A stretch of 64,000 bases of DNA from a bacterium (GCA_024743115.1 JANSXC010000011.1:124001-188000), one strand, 5' to 3'. Shown: positions 44,561 through 54,206, counted from the first letter of the stretch. Numbers and translations: made by a program. Notes: generated by a model from the letters alone, not told the origin.

Positions 44561-45850
44561 CTACCCGTCGCGGTTCTCGCGTGTCGGTGGTTCGGCGGGC
44601 GGCAGCAACACCCAATCGTTGCGCAGGAAGTGATCGCGCACCCACCGATCGGCCACGTACCACTCGTAGCGCAGGGCTTTGTGCAGCGGTCGAAGGTCGA
44701 CGATGGTCCAGCTTTTCGCGTCGGCGAGTTCACGTATCACCCGATTGCGATCACTCTGCTCGAGATCGTCAACGACGTTCTCGCCGTCCTGCTCGAAGCG
44801 CGCCATGCAGTCGATGTGCAGCGACCGCACGCCGTGCAGTTCACACAGTTCCGCGAGCGTGTTGCCGAGCTCGTAGTTCATCAGCGGGCTCAAGCCGCGC
44901 CCCGTGTGTACGCCACCCATCTTCACGAACAGTCGATCGCGGCCCCACCGAAACGCCGTGCGCTCGAGTCCGCGCTGCAGGCACCGCTTCATGTTCCGGA
45001 TGCGACGCCGGTTCGAGCGCCACCAATCACCGATCCCGTAGAGCCGGTAGATCTCGAGCGACTCGCGCACGTCGGCGGCGACGGCTCGCGCACCCGGACC
45101 GCAGTCATCGAGCGCCTCGAGATACTCTGACAACGTCGCACTCGCGGGCATCGTCGCCGTCGCGCGCTGCGATCGATCGTCGTCACCGCGCTCGACCTCG
45201 CTCGCCATGAGTGCATCGAGCTCGGCAACGGTGGCGTCGAGCCGAGCCCGCAGGCGATCACGGTTCGCCGCGGGCAACTGCGCGTGCGCCTGGGTCAACA
45301 CCGGGCCGAGGCCGTAGATGAACTCTTGATCGAGCCCGATCAGCTGCCAATCGCGCTCGGCCGCGACGCGGAGGAACGTGGCATCGCTCTCATTGATGAA
45401 GAACGGAATTGCGGACCGCGTGTAGTCCGGGGTGGGCCGACACCATTTCGTGTTCAACTCGCGCAGCGACTGCGCCACCGTCCCGGGCTGCTCACAGAAG
45501 CCACTGAGGATCTCTGCTGCCGTCGGCCCGACCTCGAGCCCGAAACGGCGACAACCCGCCGCATGCAGGACCGGGATGACCATCCGCGTGAACTCCGAGA
45601 GGCGCTTACTGCCGTGATACTCACCGAGTAGGACGACATGATGGGTCGCCAGTTCGCGCCTCACGAAGTCGGCACCCTTACCGGCGAGCCCGCCCGCCGT
45701 GATATCGAAACGGTGCGCGTGCGACCGCAGCACCTCGCTGGTCAACGCAGGCTTCGCCTGCTTGCCCTGCGCCGAAGCGCTCGCCACGGCGGGTAGTCCG
45801 CAGACCGCCACCAGAACGGTAGCCATCACCGGCCGCTTCGCAGTCGTCAC
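44561..45850 (-). CDS. Exported EreA/ChaN-superfamily-like protein
   Basis: 429 residues with a GTG start; a signal peptide ends in SASAQ. The GEYHGS motif (Glu77, His79) with a FGLEVGPTAAE strand, and a later KMGGVHTGRG (about residue 315), resemble the two active-site segments of erythromycin-esterase/TraB/ChaN/TIKI-like proteins (GExxH...GxxH). True EreA esterases are cytoplasmic and ChaN binds haem; the leader here favours a periplasmic ChaN-like or novel hydrolase role. Its start overlaps the stop of the upstream membrane protein (GTGA), so the two are coupled. Confidence 0.7.
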   Translation of the reverse strand: MTTAKRPVMATVLVAVCGLPAVASASAQGKQAKPALTSEVLRSHAHRFDITAGGLAGKGADFVRRELATHHVVLLGEYHGSKRLSEFTRMVIPVLHAAGCRRFGLEVGPTAAEILSGFCEQPGTVAQSLRELNTKWCRPTPDYTRSAIPFFINESDATFLRVAAERDWQLIGLDQEFIYGLGPVLTQAHAQLPAANRDRLRARLDATVAELDALMASEVERGDDDRSQRATATMPASATLSEYLEALDDCGPGARAVAADVRESLEIYRLYGIGDWWRSNRRRIRNMKRCLQRGLERTAFRWGRDRLFVKMGGVHTGRGLSPLMNYELGNTLAELCELHGVRSLHIDCMARFEQDGENVVDDLEQSDRNRVIRELADAKSWTIVDLRPLHKALRYEWYVADRWVRDHFLRNDWVLLPPAEPPTRENRDG

Positions 45851-46554
45851 TTCGCTTCCTCCGTTTCGCCGAGAATCATGATCTTCTGCCAGATCTTGCG
45901 CGAGAGCGAGGTCGTCAGATCCTCGACCTCGTCAATCGCGGCGAGCGCGACGCTATCCGGGAATCGTTGGCCATAGAGCGCGGCAAGTTTCCCCATCAGC
46001 GCGAGCATCTCGGAGCAGTAGTCGAGGTATCGACTCAGCTCGAACCGCGAGAGGCCACGCTCCGGCGAAGACCGCGTCTTGCCACCGCCGCGCAGCAGCC
46101 GATCGGGATCCTTGGTGAGCTGGTGCATGTCGACGATGTGCGCCATCGAGCGCACCTCGTGCAACGCCTCCAGGCAACGCCGCCGCCGACTGCGCTGTTC
46201 GAGCGACAGCGCGAACACGGCACCCGCACCGAGGAAGAACGCCATCGACAACGCGGTCTCGAGCGTCGCAACGATTTCACTGATCGCCCAGCTGCCGAAC
46301 CCCGTTTCCGGCCTGGCCGACCAGAACAACAGGACCAGCGCGATCAAAGCAACCGCGATCAGGGCCATCGAGGCAACACGTGGCCCGAGCGCCGGCCGAC
46401 CGATCGCGGCGCTGCGCTCGGCATGCGAACGCGCCAGCTCGACAAGATCGTCGGCCACGCGGCCGAGGTTCGCGTCGGGGAACCGTTCCCGGATCCGGCC
46501 CCGCAACCGTTCGACCGTCGTGATGATCTTCGCGGCATCGAGTTCACGAAACAT
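45847..46554 (-). CDS. Two-helix membrane protein with MHQLTKDP motif, hypothetical
   Basis: 235 residues from the ATG at 46554. A short amphipathic N-terminal region precedes two hydrophobic helices (about 63-79, MALIAVALIALVLLF; about 98-115, LSMAFFLGAGAVFALS). A cytoplasmic helical C-terminal domain (116-235) has the distinctive VDMHQLTKDPDRLL motif and LSRYLDYCSEMLALMGKLAALY. I recall the motif in many bacterial hypothetical proteins without known function. It is the first gene of a coupled pair with the EreA/ChaN-like gene and is divergent from the gene at 46635. Confidence 0.78.
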   Translation of the reverse strand: MFRELDAAKIITTVERLRGRIRERFPDANLGRVADDLVELARSHAERSAAIGRPALGPRVASMALIAVALIALVLLFWSARPETGFGSWAISEIVATLETALSMAFFLGAGAVFALSLEQRSRRRRCLEALHEVRSMAHIVDMHQLTKDPDRLLRGGGKTRSSPERGLSRFELSRYLDYCSEMLALMGKLAALYGQRFPDSVALAAIDEVEDLTTSLSRKIWQKIMILGETEEAK

Positions 46555-46634
46555 GCCGCGAGCGTAGCGCTGCGTTCGTATCATCCCAGGCGAAGGCTCG
46601 ATCCACGCCGACCGCCTGGTCTTCCAACGCGCTC

Positions 46635-49202
46635 ATGAAACGCGACCGCACGCTGCTGCTCTGCGCCCTCATACTGCTCGCCGCCGGCGGGCTCTGGCTC
46701 GCGTTCGGTGGGCTGGAGACACCGACGCCACTGACCGACGACCGGACAGGCGGCGAGCCGGCGGCAGCCGACGCCGCGGACTCGAGGGTCCAACCGAAAG
46801 ACGCGCCGTCGTCGCCTGTCGCGGTGCGCGAAGAGCTGCCCGCCACCCCCCCCACGATGGCCGGCCCCGACTCGCTGATGCTGCGCGGTCGCTGCATCGA
46901 CGACCTGACCCGCGACCCACTGCCGAACGTCCAGGTCACGCTCTACATCGATCGTGGCCTTGAAGGCGCCGACCAAGGCAACGGCAGCGGCAACCCTTCC
47001 TCCGAGCTGCCCGACGAACCACCCGTCGCCACGCTCACGACCGCAGCCGATGGCCGATTCGAGTTCGCGCAGGCGTTCGATGCCTGGCAGGACACGCTCA
47101 TCATCCACATCGCAGCCCGCGGCTTCGTCACGCGGATGGGGCGCTGGTCCCGACCGACGCCAGGGGATTCGATCGACGTCGGTGACGTTCCGCTGCGACA
47201 CTCGATCGCGGTCCAGGGACGAGTCGTCGACCGGGAAAACGCGCCCGTGGCAGATGTCGCGGTGATGTTCGTCTACCTCGAGCTCGAAGGCGGACACGAA
47301 CTCAAGGCCGAGCACTTCCTGCGCGCAACAAGTGATGCCGAGGGCCGTTTCACCTTCACGAACCCCGCGTTCCCCGGCGAATGGTGGATCGGTGCCGAAC
47401 TCACCGGCCCCCTCGTCGAGCCGCGATCGGTCAAGCTCGGGCCGGAACTCACCGACTACGAGCTACGAGTTGTCGTCGAGCGACCTGATCCGCGGTTCGA
47501 CATCGAAGGCACGGTCGTCGACTGGCAGAACCGGCCACTTGCCGGCGCCCGGCTCAGCGTCAGCGGCGAAGGCTTCATCGGCCGCGGCCGCAGCGGCGCC
47601 GACGGGCGCTTCACGATCCGGCGCGCCGGGCCGATCCCCGACAACGGCAAGCCCGGCACCCGGCTGAGCTGCTCGTTGCCCGGCGGCTTGCATCATCGCG
47701 TGCGCCCGACCGGCGAGGATCGGATACCGTGGGGCGCGGACGGGGTCGAGGTGGTGATGCGTCGACTCGCGCAACGCAACGTGCGCGTCATCGATGGCGC
47801 TGGCCAGCCGGTCGAGAGCTACGCGCTCTTTGTCTTGCGCGGTAAGGAACGACGACAGGTCTACCGCAGCCTGCTACGCCGCGGGCGCCATCCCGACGGC
47901 CGGTGCAGTCTCGACGGCCTGCACGGAGGCCCCCACGTGCTGCTCGTCGCGCCGCGCGATCCAGCCCTCGCGACCACCGGTCTCGTGCCCTTCGAAGTCG
48001 ACCTCGACGCTCCCGCTACGGAGATCACCGTCGAACTCGGGGCGCCCGTTCCAACGACCGTGCACGTCGCCACGGTGGCCGGCACGGCGCTCGCGGACAG
48101 TCAGATCGAGCTGCTCCTCGATCTCGGCGCGAAGTCTGCGACACCGACTTCCCGGGCCGTACCGCTCGCGGACGCCGATCGCAGCCTCCGATCGGCAGAA
48201 CACGTGATCGTCGCGAGTGCGACGACCGATTCCGACGGCAACGCGCATTTCGCCGCGCCGCCGGGTCGCTGGACCGTGCGTGCATCGAGCGAGCAGCATC
48301 TCACCGTCGTGAAGCCGCTCGTCGTACGAGCACCCGCAGCATCGCTGCACCTGACGGTGGCGGCGGCCGCCAGCATTCGCGGTCGACTGACACCGCCCAC
48401 GGCACTGGCAACGTTCCGCGAGCTCGCGAAGGACGGGGAGGAGCCGCTCGCCGTAATCGTGACGCCGGACGGCGGCGAACCGCGACCACCGGCGCTCGTC
48501 GACGACACCGGCAGCTTTCGCATCGGTGGCCTGGCGGCCGGCAGCTACACGGTGGCTTTTCGCCACTGGCTACGCACGAGCGAGGCGCAGGCGCGCAGCG
48601 TCACGCAGCCGGCGACCACCGCCGAACTCGGACCCGGTGAGGCGCGCGAGCTGACGATCGATCTCTCGACCATGCTGCCGGGCACGGTGCATGGGCGTGT
48701 CGTCGCGGGCGGCGAACCACTGCGCGACGTGCATTGCTTCCTCCGACCGCGTGGATCCCGATTGATGGGCCAGCGAGTCGGCACCGACGTGAACGGCCAT
48801 TACTCGGGACTCGTGCCACCAGCCGACTACGGGTTCTCGATCACCTATCCGGCGCAGCCGGGCCCGGGGTGGGTCGTCATCCGACTCCCCGACGAGTGGA
48901 CGCTGCGGCCCGGAGAAACCCGAGAGCAGAACTTCGACCTGCCGCTGCGTCGCGTGAGGGTGCGAATCACGGACGGGGCAGACCTGCCAGTCGCCGATCT
49001 GCAGGTCCGGGTCGTGGCCAAAGGCTACTTCCAGCCCGGCGGACTGACGACGAACGCGAGTGGGCTGGTCGAGATCTTTCCCGCACCACTCGAGGCGTTT
49101 CGACTGCGCGCCGAGATCAATGGCGAGAAGGTCGAGCTCGGCCCGGTCGATCTGCCGGCCGGCATCACGACCGGCGAAGTCACCGTGAAGGTACCGGATT
49201 AA
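46635..49202 (+). CDS. Membrane-anchored carboxypeptidase-regulatory-like repeat protein
   Basis: 855 residues. A single N-terminal hydrophobic helix (residues 5-24, LLLCALILLAAGGLWLAFGG) lacks a clear cleavage site, so it is probably an uncleaved anchor with the rest outside the cytoplasm. After a low-complexity acidic stretch come about seven beta-sandwich units of CarboxypepD_reg/CNA_B-like type (VQGRVVDRENAPVADVAV, IEGTVVDWQNRPLAGARL, VHGRVVAGGEPLRDVHC, VRITDGADLPVADLQV). No catalytic motif. The architecture parallels the extracytoplasmic part of the sigma factor fusion at 57120-60167, although this protein lacks the sigma domain. Confidence 0.83.
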   Translation: MKRDRTLLLCALILLAAGGLWLAFGGLETPTPLTDDRTGGEPAAADAADSRVQPKDAPSSPVAVREELPATPPTMAGPDSLMLRGRCIDDLTRDPLPNVQVTLYIDRGLEGADQGNGSGNPSSELPDEPPVATLTTAADGRFEFAQAFDAWQDTLIIHIAARGFVTRMGRWSRPTPGDSIDVGDVPLRHSIAVQGRVVDRENAPVADVAVMFVYLELEGGHELKAEHFLRATSDAEGRFTFTNPAFPGEWWIGAELTGPLVEPRSVKLGPELTDYELRVVVERPDPRFDIEGTVVDWQNRPLAGARLSVSGEGFIGRGRSGADGRFTIRRAGPIPDNGKPGTRLSCSLPGGLHHRVRPTGEDRIPWGADGVEVVMRRLAQRNVRVIDGAGQPVESYALFVLRGKERRQVYRSLLRRGRHPDGRCSLDGLHGGPHVLLVAPRDPALATTGLVPFEVDLDAPATEITVELGAPVPTTVHVATVAGTALADSQIELLLDLGAKSATPTSRAVPLADADRSLRSAEHVIVASATTDSDGNAHFAAPPGRWTVRASSEQHLTVVKPLVVRAPAASLHLTVAAAASIRGRLTPPTALATFRELAKDGEEPLAVIVTPDGGEPRPPALVDDTGSFRIGGLAAGSYTVAFRHWLRTSEAQARSVTQPATTAELGPGEARELTIDLSTMLPGTVHGRVVAGGEPLRDVHCFLRPRGSRLMGQRVGTDVNGHYSGLVPPADYGFSITYPAQPGPGWVVIRLPDEWTLRPGETREQNFDLPLRRVRVRITDGADLPVADLQVRVVAKGYFQPGGLTTNASGLVEIFPAPLEAFRLRAEINGEKVELGPVDLPAGITTGEVTVKVPD

Positions 49203-49273
49203 TCGTCGCTGTGGGCGCCGCCGAACCGGCGCGTTGCCACAGCGGTTGGTCGCCATGGCAGGGACGTCGCAGC

Positions 49274-49990
49274 TCAGCGCTTGTTGCGCACGAGATCGCG
49301 CAGTTCGCGCAGCAGCTTCTCCAGCCTGGCAACGCGTTTCTCGAGCTTTGCGACCCGCTGCTCGACATCCGGCTTCGCGCCGGCCTTGGGCTTGTCGCTC
49401 TCGACGACGAGCTTCATCGCCGCCGCGACCTCGAACCGGAGGCCGCGAACCACGATCCGATCAGCGCCCGCGGCACCCACCGTCAGACGGGGACCATGGG
49501 CCGCGGCGATCATCGGCCGCAACAGGTTGACCGTGACCGTCGCACTCTGATGCTGCAACTCGTAGAACGCGACAACCGGCAGTCGACCGTGAGGCCTGGC
49601 AATCAGATCCGCCACCTCGACCGGCGTCGCCGCCGCGAGCACCTCGCGCGAACGCGGTCCACGCAGCGACACGACCTCGTAGACGCCCTTCTCGGGATCG
49701 ATTGGCAACATCGCCAGAGAATGTGGGTAGAGCACGTTGGCAAGAGTTGCGACCGCATCGTCGCGCTTGATGGCGAGCGGCGCCACGAGCTCGATCGGCC
49801 CGAACCCGGATGCAACCGTCCGATCTGCGCAGATGAGGTTTTGCCCAGAGAACTTCCCGATCATCTGAAGCAGCGCCTTCACCTCGAACTTGCCGGGTGG
49901 AATCGTGAGCTGCTCGGGCCGCTCCTGCGCGAGGGCGAGCGGTACAACGGTCAACGCGACGACGACAGCGGCGATGCGTGGCTGGTTCAT
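49274..49990 (-). CDS. Exported secretin N-domain-like protein with coiled-coil tail
   Basis: 238 residues from the ATG at 49990 (MNQPRIAAVV); a signal peptide ends in LALAQ. Residues ~30-120 resemble a secretin N0 domain (FEVKALLQMIGKFSGQNLIC, IKRDDAVATLANVL). Residues ~120-200 resemble an N1-type KH-like domain, where VEVADLIARP fits the N1 segment of GspD/PilQ. A coiled coil (VEQRVAKLEKRVARLEKLL, about 205-230) replaces the secretin beta-barrel. A gate-less secretin fragment could cap or recruit a secretion or pilus complex; no such operon is adjacent. Divergent from the BNR lipoprotein gene. Confidence 0.78.
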   Translation of the reverse strand: MNQPRIAAVVVALTVVPLALAQERPEQLTIPPGKFEVKALLQMIGKFSGQNLICADRTVASGFGPIELVAPLAIKRDDAVATLANVLYPHSLAMLPIDPEKGVYEVVSLRGPRSREVLAAATPVEVADLIARPHGRLPVVAFYELQHQSATVTVNLLRPMIAAAHGPRLTVGAAGADRIVVRGLRFEVAAAMKLVVESDKPKAGAKPDVEQRVAKLEKRVARLEKLLRELRDLVRNKR

Positions 49991-50121
49991 GACGGCTTGC
50001 TGGGTTCGAGGGATCGCACCCAGACTCTCCGCGTCATGGCCCGATCCGTCAACGAGCCCAGGGTAATCCCGAATCGAGGCGAAGTTCAGGGACGGCACCG
50101 CTGCGCGCCGATAGGCCCCGA

Positions 50122-52086
50122 ATGCGCCCTGTCACGCCGACGACTCGATCTTCGCTGCATCCCACCCTGCTCACCGTGACGCTGGCGCTCGCCGCCTGTT
50201 CGGGCGGTGGTGGCGGCGGCGTCGCGGGCGCCGGCGACTTTCAGACCTCCTCGACGGGACTCGAGGGTGGCGAAATCGTCAGCCTCGGCGGCGAGGACGG
50301 CGTAACGGTCTACGCGGGCACGGCAGCGCGCGGCGTCTTCCGCAGTACGAACGGTGGCGGCGCCTGGACCGCCGCGAGCGATGGCCTGCCTGACGCGGTG
50401 ATCGATCCGCTCGGCGGCCTCGCCCGTGTCATGGCGGTCGCGGTGCATCCGACGACGACCACCACGCTGTATGTCGGCCTGCTGCGCGGGGGCGTCTTCC
50501 GCAGCGTCGACGGCGGCGAGAGTTGGACGGAGGCCACCTCCGGACTCACCGACCTCGACGTCCGCGCACTCGTGCTCGACCGCTCGACGCCCGCGACACT
50601 CTACGCGGGCACACTCGGCCGCGGCGTCTTCCGAACGACCGACGGCGGTGGTACGTGGATGCGCGTCGCGTCCGGACTCACGAACCAGAACGTCTACGCG
50701 CTCGCGATCGCCGAGTCGAATCCGGCGACGCTCTACGCGGGCACTCCCGACGGCGTGTTCGTCTCGACCAACAGCGGCACGTCCTGGAGCGCAACCGGCA
50801 CCGGACCGACCGACGTCGAGGCGCTCGCGGTCGACCGTTTCGACCCGACGACTGCGTATGCCGGCACGAACACCGGCGGCATCTGGAAGACGACGAGTAC
50901 GGGTACGACCTGGAGCAGTTCGAGCACGGGCGTGCCGAGCACGCACGGTGTACAGGCGCTGCGCATCGATCCGATCACGACCTCGACGATCTACGTCACG
51001 CTCGACGGCGGCGGCATCTACCGGTCGACGGACAGTGCCGGTAACTGGAGCGCCGTCGTCACGGATCTGCACTTCGACGACGTCGAGGCGATGGTCATCA
51101 GCCGCGCCGATCCGACCAAGCTCGTCGTCGGCACGGACGGCGGTGGCGTTTTCGTCTCCGGCAACGGCGCCACGAGCTGGGTGACGAGCTGCGACGGCCT
51201 GGTCGGCGGCTCGGTTCGCGCGCTGGCGATCGATCCGGCAGTGGCGACGACGATCTGGGCGGCGACCCGCAACGGCCCGTTCGTGAGCACCGACAACGGC
51301 CAGAACTGGACCCTGCGCGTCACTGGCATCTCGGACTTCGAACTGTCGTCCATCGCCGTCGCGACCAACTCGTCGACGGTCTGGATCGGGACGCTCGGCG
51401 GCGGGGTCTACCAGTCACTCGATTCGGGCGCCACTTGGACGGCGCGCAACACCGGCCTCACGGACCTCGACGTCCGCGCGATCGCGATCGATCCGACGAA
51501 CTCGTCAACGGTCTATGCTGGCACCGACGGCGGCGGCATGTTCGTCAGCGTCGACGGCGGCGCGAATTGGGCGGCGAACAACTCCGGGCTCGTGAATCAG
51601 GTGGTCTACGGCCTCGCGATCCACCCGACGGCTACCGCGACGGTCTACGCGGCGACGCGCGGCGGCGTATTCAAGACGACGACCGGCGGCACGAGCTGGA
51701 CCGGGGTCAACAACGGCCTGAACGACACCGCGCTCAATTGCATCGCGATCGACCCGTCGAACCCGGACACGCTCTACGTCGGCACGGTCAACGACAGCGT
51801 CTACCGCTCGACCGATGCCGGTGATTCGTGGCGCCGGCGCAACAGCGGCATGAACGCGGACACGATCGTGTCGATCGCCGTGTCGCCGTCGAACCCGGCC
51901 GTGGTCTACGCAGTGAGCCCGGGCGACGCGGACGACGCGCGCTTCCCGGGGGTGTACGTGAGCGAGAACGGCGGCGACAACTGGACCCTGTTCAACAATG
52001 GTCTCGCGCCCGTCGAATCATGGGCCGTGATGCTGTCGGCCACGACGGCTTTCGTGGGCACCACCGGCGGCGCGTTCGTCCGCTGA
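50122..52086 (+). CDS. BNR/YCF48-like propeller lipoprotein
   Basis: 654 residues. The lipobox ALAAC puts the lipidated Cys at 26, followed by a Gly-rich linker. The mature protein is about thirteen repeats of ~44-48 residues, each ending in an Asp-box (GVFRSTNGGGAW, GVFRTTDGGGTW, GIYRSTDSAGNW, GVYQSLDSGATW, SVYRSTDAGDSW), alternating with TLYAGT-type strands. That number suggests two propellers or one large one. The sequence resembles VPS10/YCF48-type proteins; no catalytic residues were identified. The stop is 45 bp from the convergent ECF sigma factor gene. Confidence 0.87.
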   Translation: MRPVTPTTRSSLHPTLLTVTLALAACSGGGGGGVAGAGDFQTSSTGLEGGEIVSLGGEDGVTVYAGTAARGVFRSTNGGGAWTAASDGLPDAVIDPLGGLARVMAVAVHPTTTTTLYVGLLRGGVFRSVDGGESWTEATSGLTDLDVRALVLDRSTPATLYAGTLGRGVFRTTDGGGTWMRVASGLTNQNVYALAIAESNPATLYAGTPDGVFVSTNSGTSWSATGTGPTDVEALAVDRFDPTTAYAGTNTGGIWKTTSTGTTWSSSSTGVPSTHGVQALRIDPITTSTIYVTLDGGGIYRSTDSAGNWSAVVTDLHFDDVEAMVISRADPTKLVVGTDGGGVFVSGNGATSWVTSCDGLVGGSVRALAIDPAVATTIWAATRNGPFVSTDNGQNWTLRVTGISDFELSSIAVATNSSTVWIGTLGGGVYQSLDSGATWTARNTGLTDLDVRAIAIDPTNSSTVYAGTDGGGMFVSVDGGANWAANNSGLVNQVVYGLAIHPTATATVYAATRGGVFKTTTGGTSWTGVNNGLNDTALNCIAIDPSNPDTLYVGTVNDSVYRSTDAGDSWRRRNSGMNADTIVSIAVSPSNPAVVYAVSPGDADDARFPGVYVSENGGDNWTLFNNGLAPVESWAVMLSATTAFVGTTGGAFVR

Positions 52087-52131
52087 GATCCCGGCGCCGC
52101 TGAGTCTCGGCGTCGCGGACCGCTCGAACAC

Positions 52132-52767
52132 TCAGTTCTCGGAGCGATCGCGGCTGAGCTTGTCGAGCTTGACCGTGAGGGCCGCGCGCGCGCGTGACAG
52201 CAGCATCCGCGTGGCCTGCTCGGTGCGCCCCAGATCGTCTGCCACTTCCGTGACCGGGCGCGCGGCCAACACGATCTGCTCGATCACGACCCGGTGGTCG
52301 TCGCGCATCTCGTCGAGCGCGCGGAACACCATCTGGACGTCCTCGGCCTTCTGCAGGTCCGACAGCGGCGACGACACTGTCCGGAAGAACACGGCCGCGA
52401 GCGCGTTGAGCTCGCTCGTGCGGCTCGGGGGTTTGCGTTTCTTCGCCGTCAGGTGGCGATGCTGGCGACGGGCAGAATTCTCGATGATCGTGGTGACCCA
52501 CGCGTAGAACTCGCTCTCCGTCGCCCCTTCGAACGCGCCGATCGATCGAACCACCTCCACGTAGGCGTCCTGCAGCACGTCGGAAACGCGGGTCCGCCCG
52601 CGCAGAACGTGCCCGACACGGCGCTCCGCATCCTGACGGAAACGGGCCTCGAGCAGGGAAAGCAGCTCATCGAGCGCTTTTCGGTCGCCACTCCTGGCCG
52701 CGATCAGCCAGGTCTGGAACCGGTCGGATCCGGAGGACTCGGACATGTAGGGAGACGAGAAAGCCAT
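52132..52767 (-). CDS. ECF-type RNA polymerase sigma factor
   Basis: 211 residues; an ATG seven codons downstream (52746) is an alternative start and both lack a strong RBS. Sigma-2 spans about 35-105 (EARFRQDAERRVG, SDVLQDAYVEVVRSIGAFEG, FYAWVTTIIENSARRQHRH). The sigma-4 region spans about 140-205 (LDEMRDDHRVVIEQIVLA, VTEVADDLGRTEQATRMLLSRAR). The 'GRT.VSDVLQ.AY..V' wording recalls the planctomycete ECF01-P-like families. No anti-sigma partner is adjacent; the kinase at 54207 lies 1.4 kb away on the opposite strand. The divergent intergenic region with the exported gene at 52901 is a natural autoregulation site. Confidence 0.9.
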   Translation of the reverse strand: MAFSSPYMSESSGSDRFQTWLIAARSGDRKALDELLSLLEARFRQDAERRVGHVLRGRTRVSDVLQDAYVEVVRSIGAFEGATESEFYAWVTTIIENSARRQHRHLTAKKRKPPSRTSELNALAAVFFRTVSSPLSDLQKAEDVQMVFRALDEMRDDHRVVIEQIVLAARPVTEVADDLGRTEQATRMLLSRARAALTVKLDKLSRDRSEN

Positions 52768-52900
52768 ATCACCGGACCGCCGGCAGGTTTTCGACGATCG
52801 CCCCGGTTTTCTTGAAGCCGAGCGTTATGGCGGCCGACCGACCGCACCTTGGGTACGTCGCGGATGCCCCGCTACACTGCTCTAGCCTGGACAACAACTC

Positions 52901-54103
52901 ATGACCCGCATGATCTGCCCTTCCTTTCGTGCTCTTATCACCGGCGCGCTGCTCGGTGCCCCTCTCGCCGCCCCACTCGCCGCACAGTGGCCTGAGGCCG
53001 ACGCAATCCCCGAAGACATCACGGCCAACGAAACGCTTCACGAAGTCGTGAAGTTCAAGGTCAAGGGCTCGTCCCCGACAGCGACCAAGGATTGTGTGCT
53101 CGTGCCCTTCATCAGCGTGATGAACGTGCCGAAGTATTGGGAGATCTTCGCGCAGAGTGTGCTGCCGTCGGTCCGCTTTCACTCGGAATCGAACGCCAAC
53201 AACGCGTGGACCAACCAATTGACTGGCGTGACCGCCAGCGCGCCGCACGACCCGAACCGGCCAGTCCGCATGCCCCCGGCCGTCGCTCAGCGCGCGATCG
53301 ACGAAATCATCTGGAACAGTATCGGCGGCTTCTCGCGCCCGATCGCAGGCCTGTCGCCGGCGTCGAACTGGCCGAACGACAACTGGCCTAGCACCGGCGG
53401 TAGCACGATGCTCTGGAGCAGCTACCGTTCGACCATCGGCACCGGCACGGAGTACTTCGATCGCGAAGGGTTCATCCGGCAGATCGTGGTCAACCAACAT
53501 CACGCCACGACCGGCAACACGATCGAGCTCGAATCGACCGAGGTGAACACGATCGTAACGATGATCAAGGAGGACATCGCCGAGTTCGAACTGACGGTGG
53601 TCCTGATCGAGATCCAGGACGCCCCGCACGGGACCACTCCCGCCGATCTCAAGATCTCGCTGTCGTCGACCGTCACCCTCGAACTGGCTCCCGAAGGCGA
53701 GATCGACGAGTTCTTCTTCCGCTACGATCCGAACGACTGGGAGAATCTCCAGGAGAACACCACGCCGTACCCCTACATCTGGACCATCGTGCGCGGCATG
53801 TCGTACACGTTCGAGGGCGTGGGCTACCCGCTCGCGGGCCAGGTGCCCAAGTTCGCAATCACGAAACCCGGCGGCGGCTGGACGTTCCTCGACGTGACCT
53901 GGACGGTCTCACCGAATCTCAACGCGGCCTACACGGTGTTCGTCCCGAACGACCCGAACCTTTCGGCCTCCGGGACGGGCGGGCTGTTCGACATGGCCGG
54001 CCAAATTCCCATGCCAGTCGCGGCGCCGGGTCCGAACGGCACGACAGTGAGCAGCTTTCATGCTCTCGCGTACGTCGTCTCGCAGTACGTCCCGACGTTC
54101 TAG
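52901..54103 (+). CDS. Exported hypothetical protein
   Basis: 400 residues; a signal peptide ends in PLAAQ. I recognised no domain. The sequence is mixed alpha/beta: VVKFKVKGSSPTATKDCVLV, a helix-rich VAQRAIDEIIWNSIGG, then strands (EFELTVVLIEIQDAP, LKISLSSTVTLELAPEG). There is a single Cys (residue 64 of the precursor) and the N-terminus is enriched in acidic residues. The final ~80 residues (VTWTVSPNLNAAYTVFVP to the end) may be a distant copy of the recurring exported module but lack its clear landmarks. It is followed by a strong stem-loop, then the kinase gene; it is divergent from the ECF sigma factor gene. Confidence 0.7.
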   Translation: MTRMICPSFRALITGALLGAPLAAPLAAQWPEADAIPEDITANETLHEVVKFKVKGSSPTATKDCVLVPFISVMNVPKYWEIFAQSVLPSVRFHSESNANNAWTNQLTGVTASAPHDPNRPVRMPPAVAQRAIDEIIWNSIGGFSRPIAGLSPASNWPNDNWPSTGGSTMLWSSYRSTIGTGTEYFDREGFIRQIVVNQHHATTGNTIELESTEVNTIVTMIKEDIAEFELTVVLIEIQDAPHGTTPADLKISLSSTVTLELAPEGEIDEFFFRYDPNDWENLQENTTPYPYIWTIVRGMSYTFEGVGYPLAGQVPKFAITKPGGGWTFLDVTWTVSPNLNAAYTVFVPNDPNLSASGTGGLFDMAGQIPMPVAAPGPNGTTVSSFHALAYVVSQYVPTF

Positions 54104-54104
54104 A

Positions 54105-54143
54105 CCCGCCTTTCAGGCTGCCCTTTGAGGCCGCCAAGGCGGG
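54105..54143 (+). terminator. Long GC stem-loop after the exported-protein gene
   Basis: A perfect 8-bp stem (CCCGCCTT at 54105-54112, AAGGCGGG at 54136-54143) with a 23-base loop that can pair further, 2 bp after the stop codon. There is no T-run downstream, so termination would need another factor. It separates this gene from the kinase gene and may be a terminator, attenuator or mRNA 3'-end stabiliser. Confidence 0.45.
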
Positions 54144-54206
54144 CAAGGGGTCGTCGCCGAGGCCCACTTCCCCCGGCGGCAATACCCCGCAAGCTACGCA
54201 CGGACC

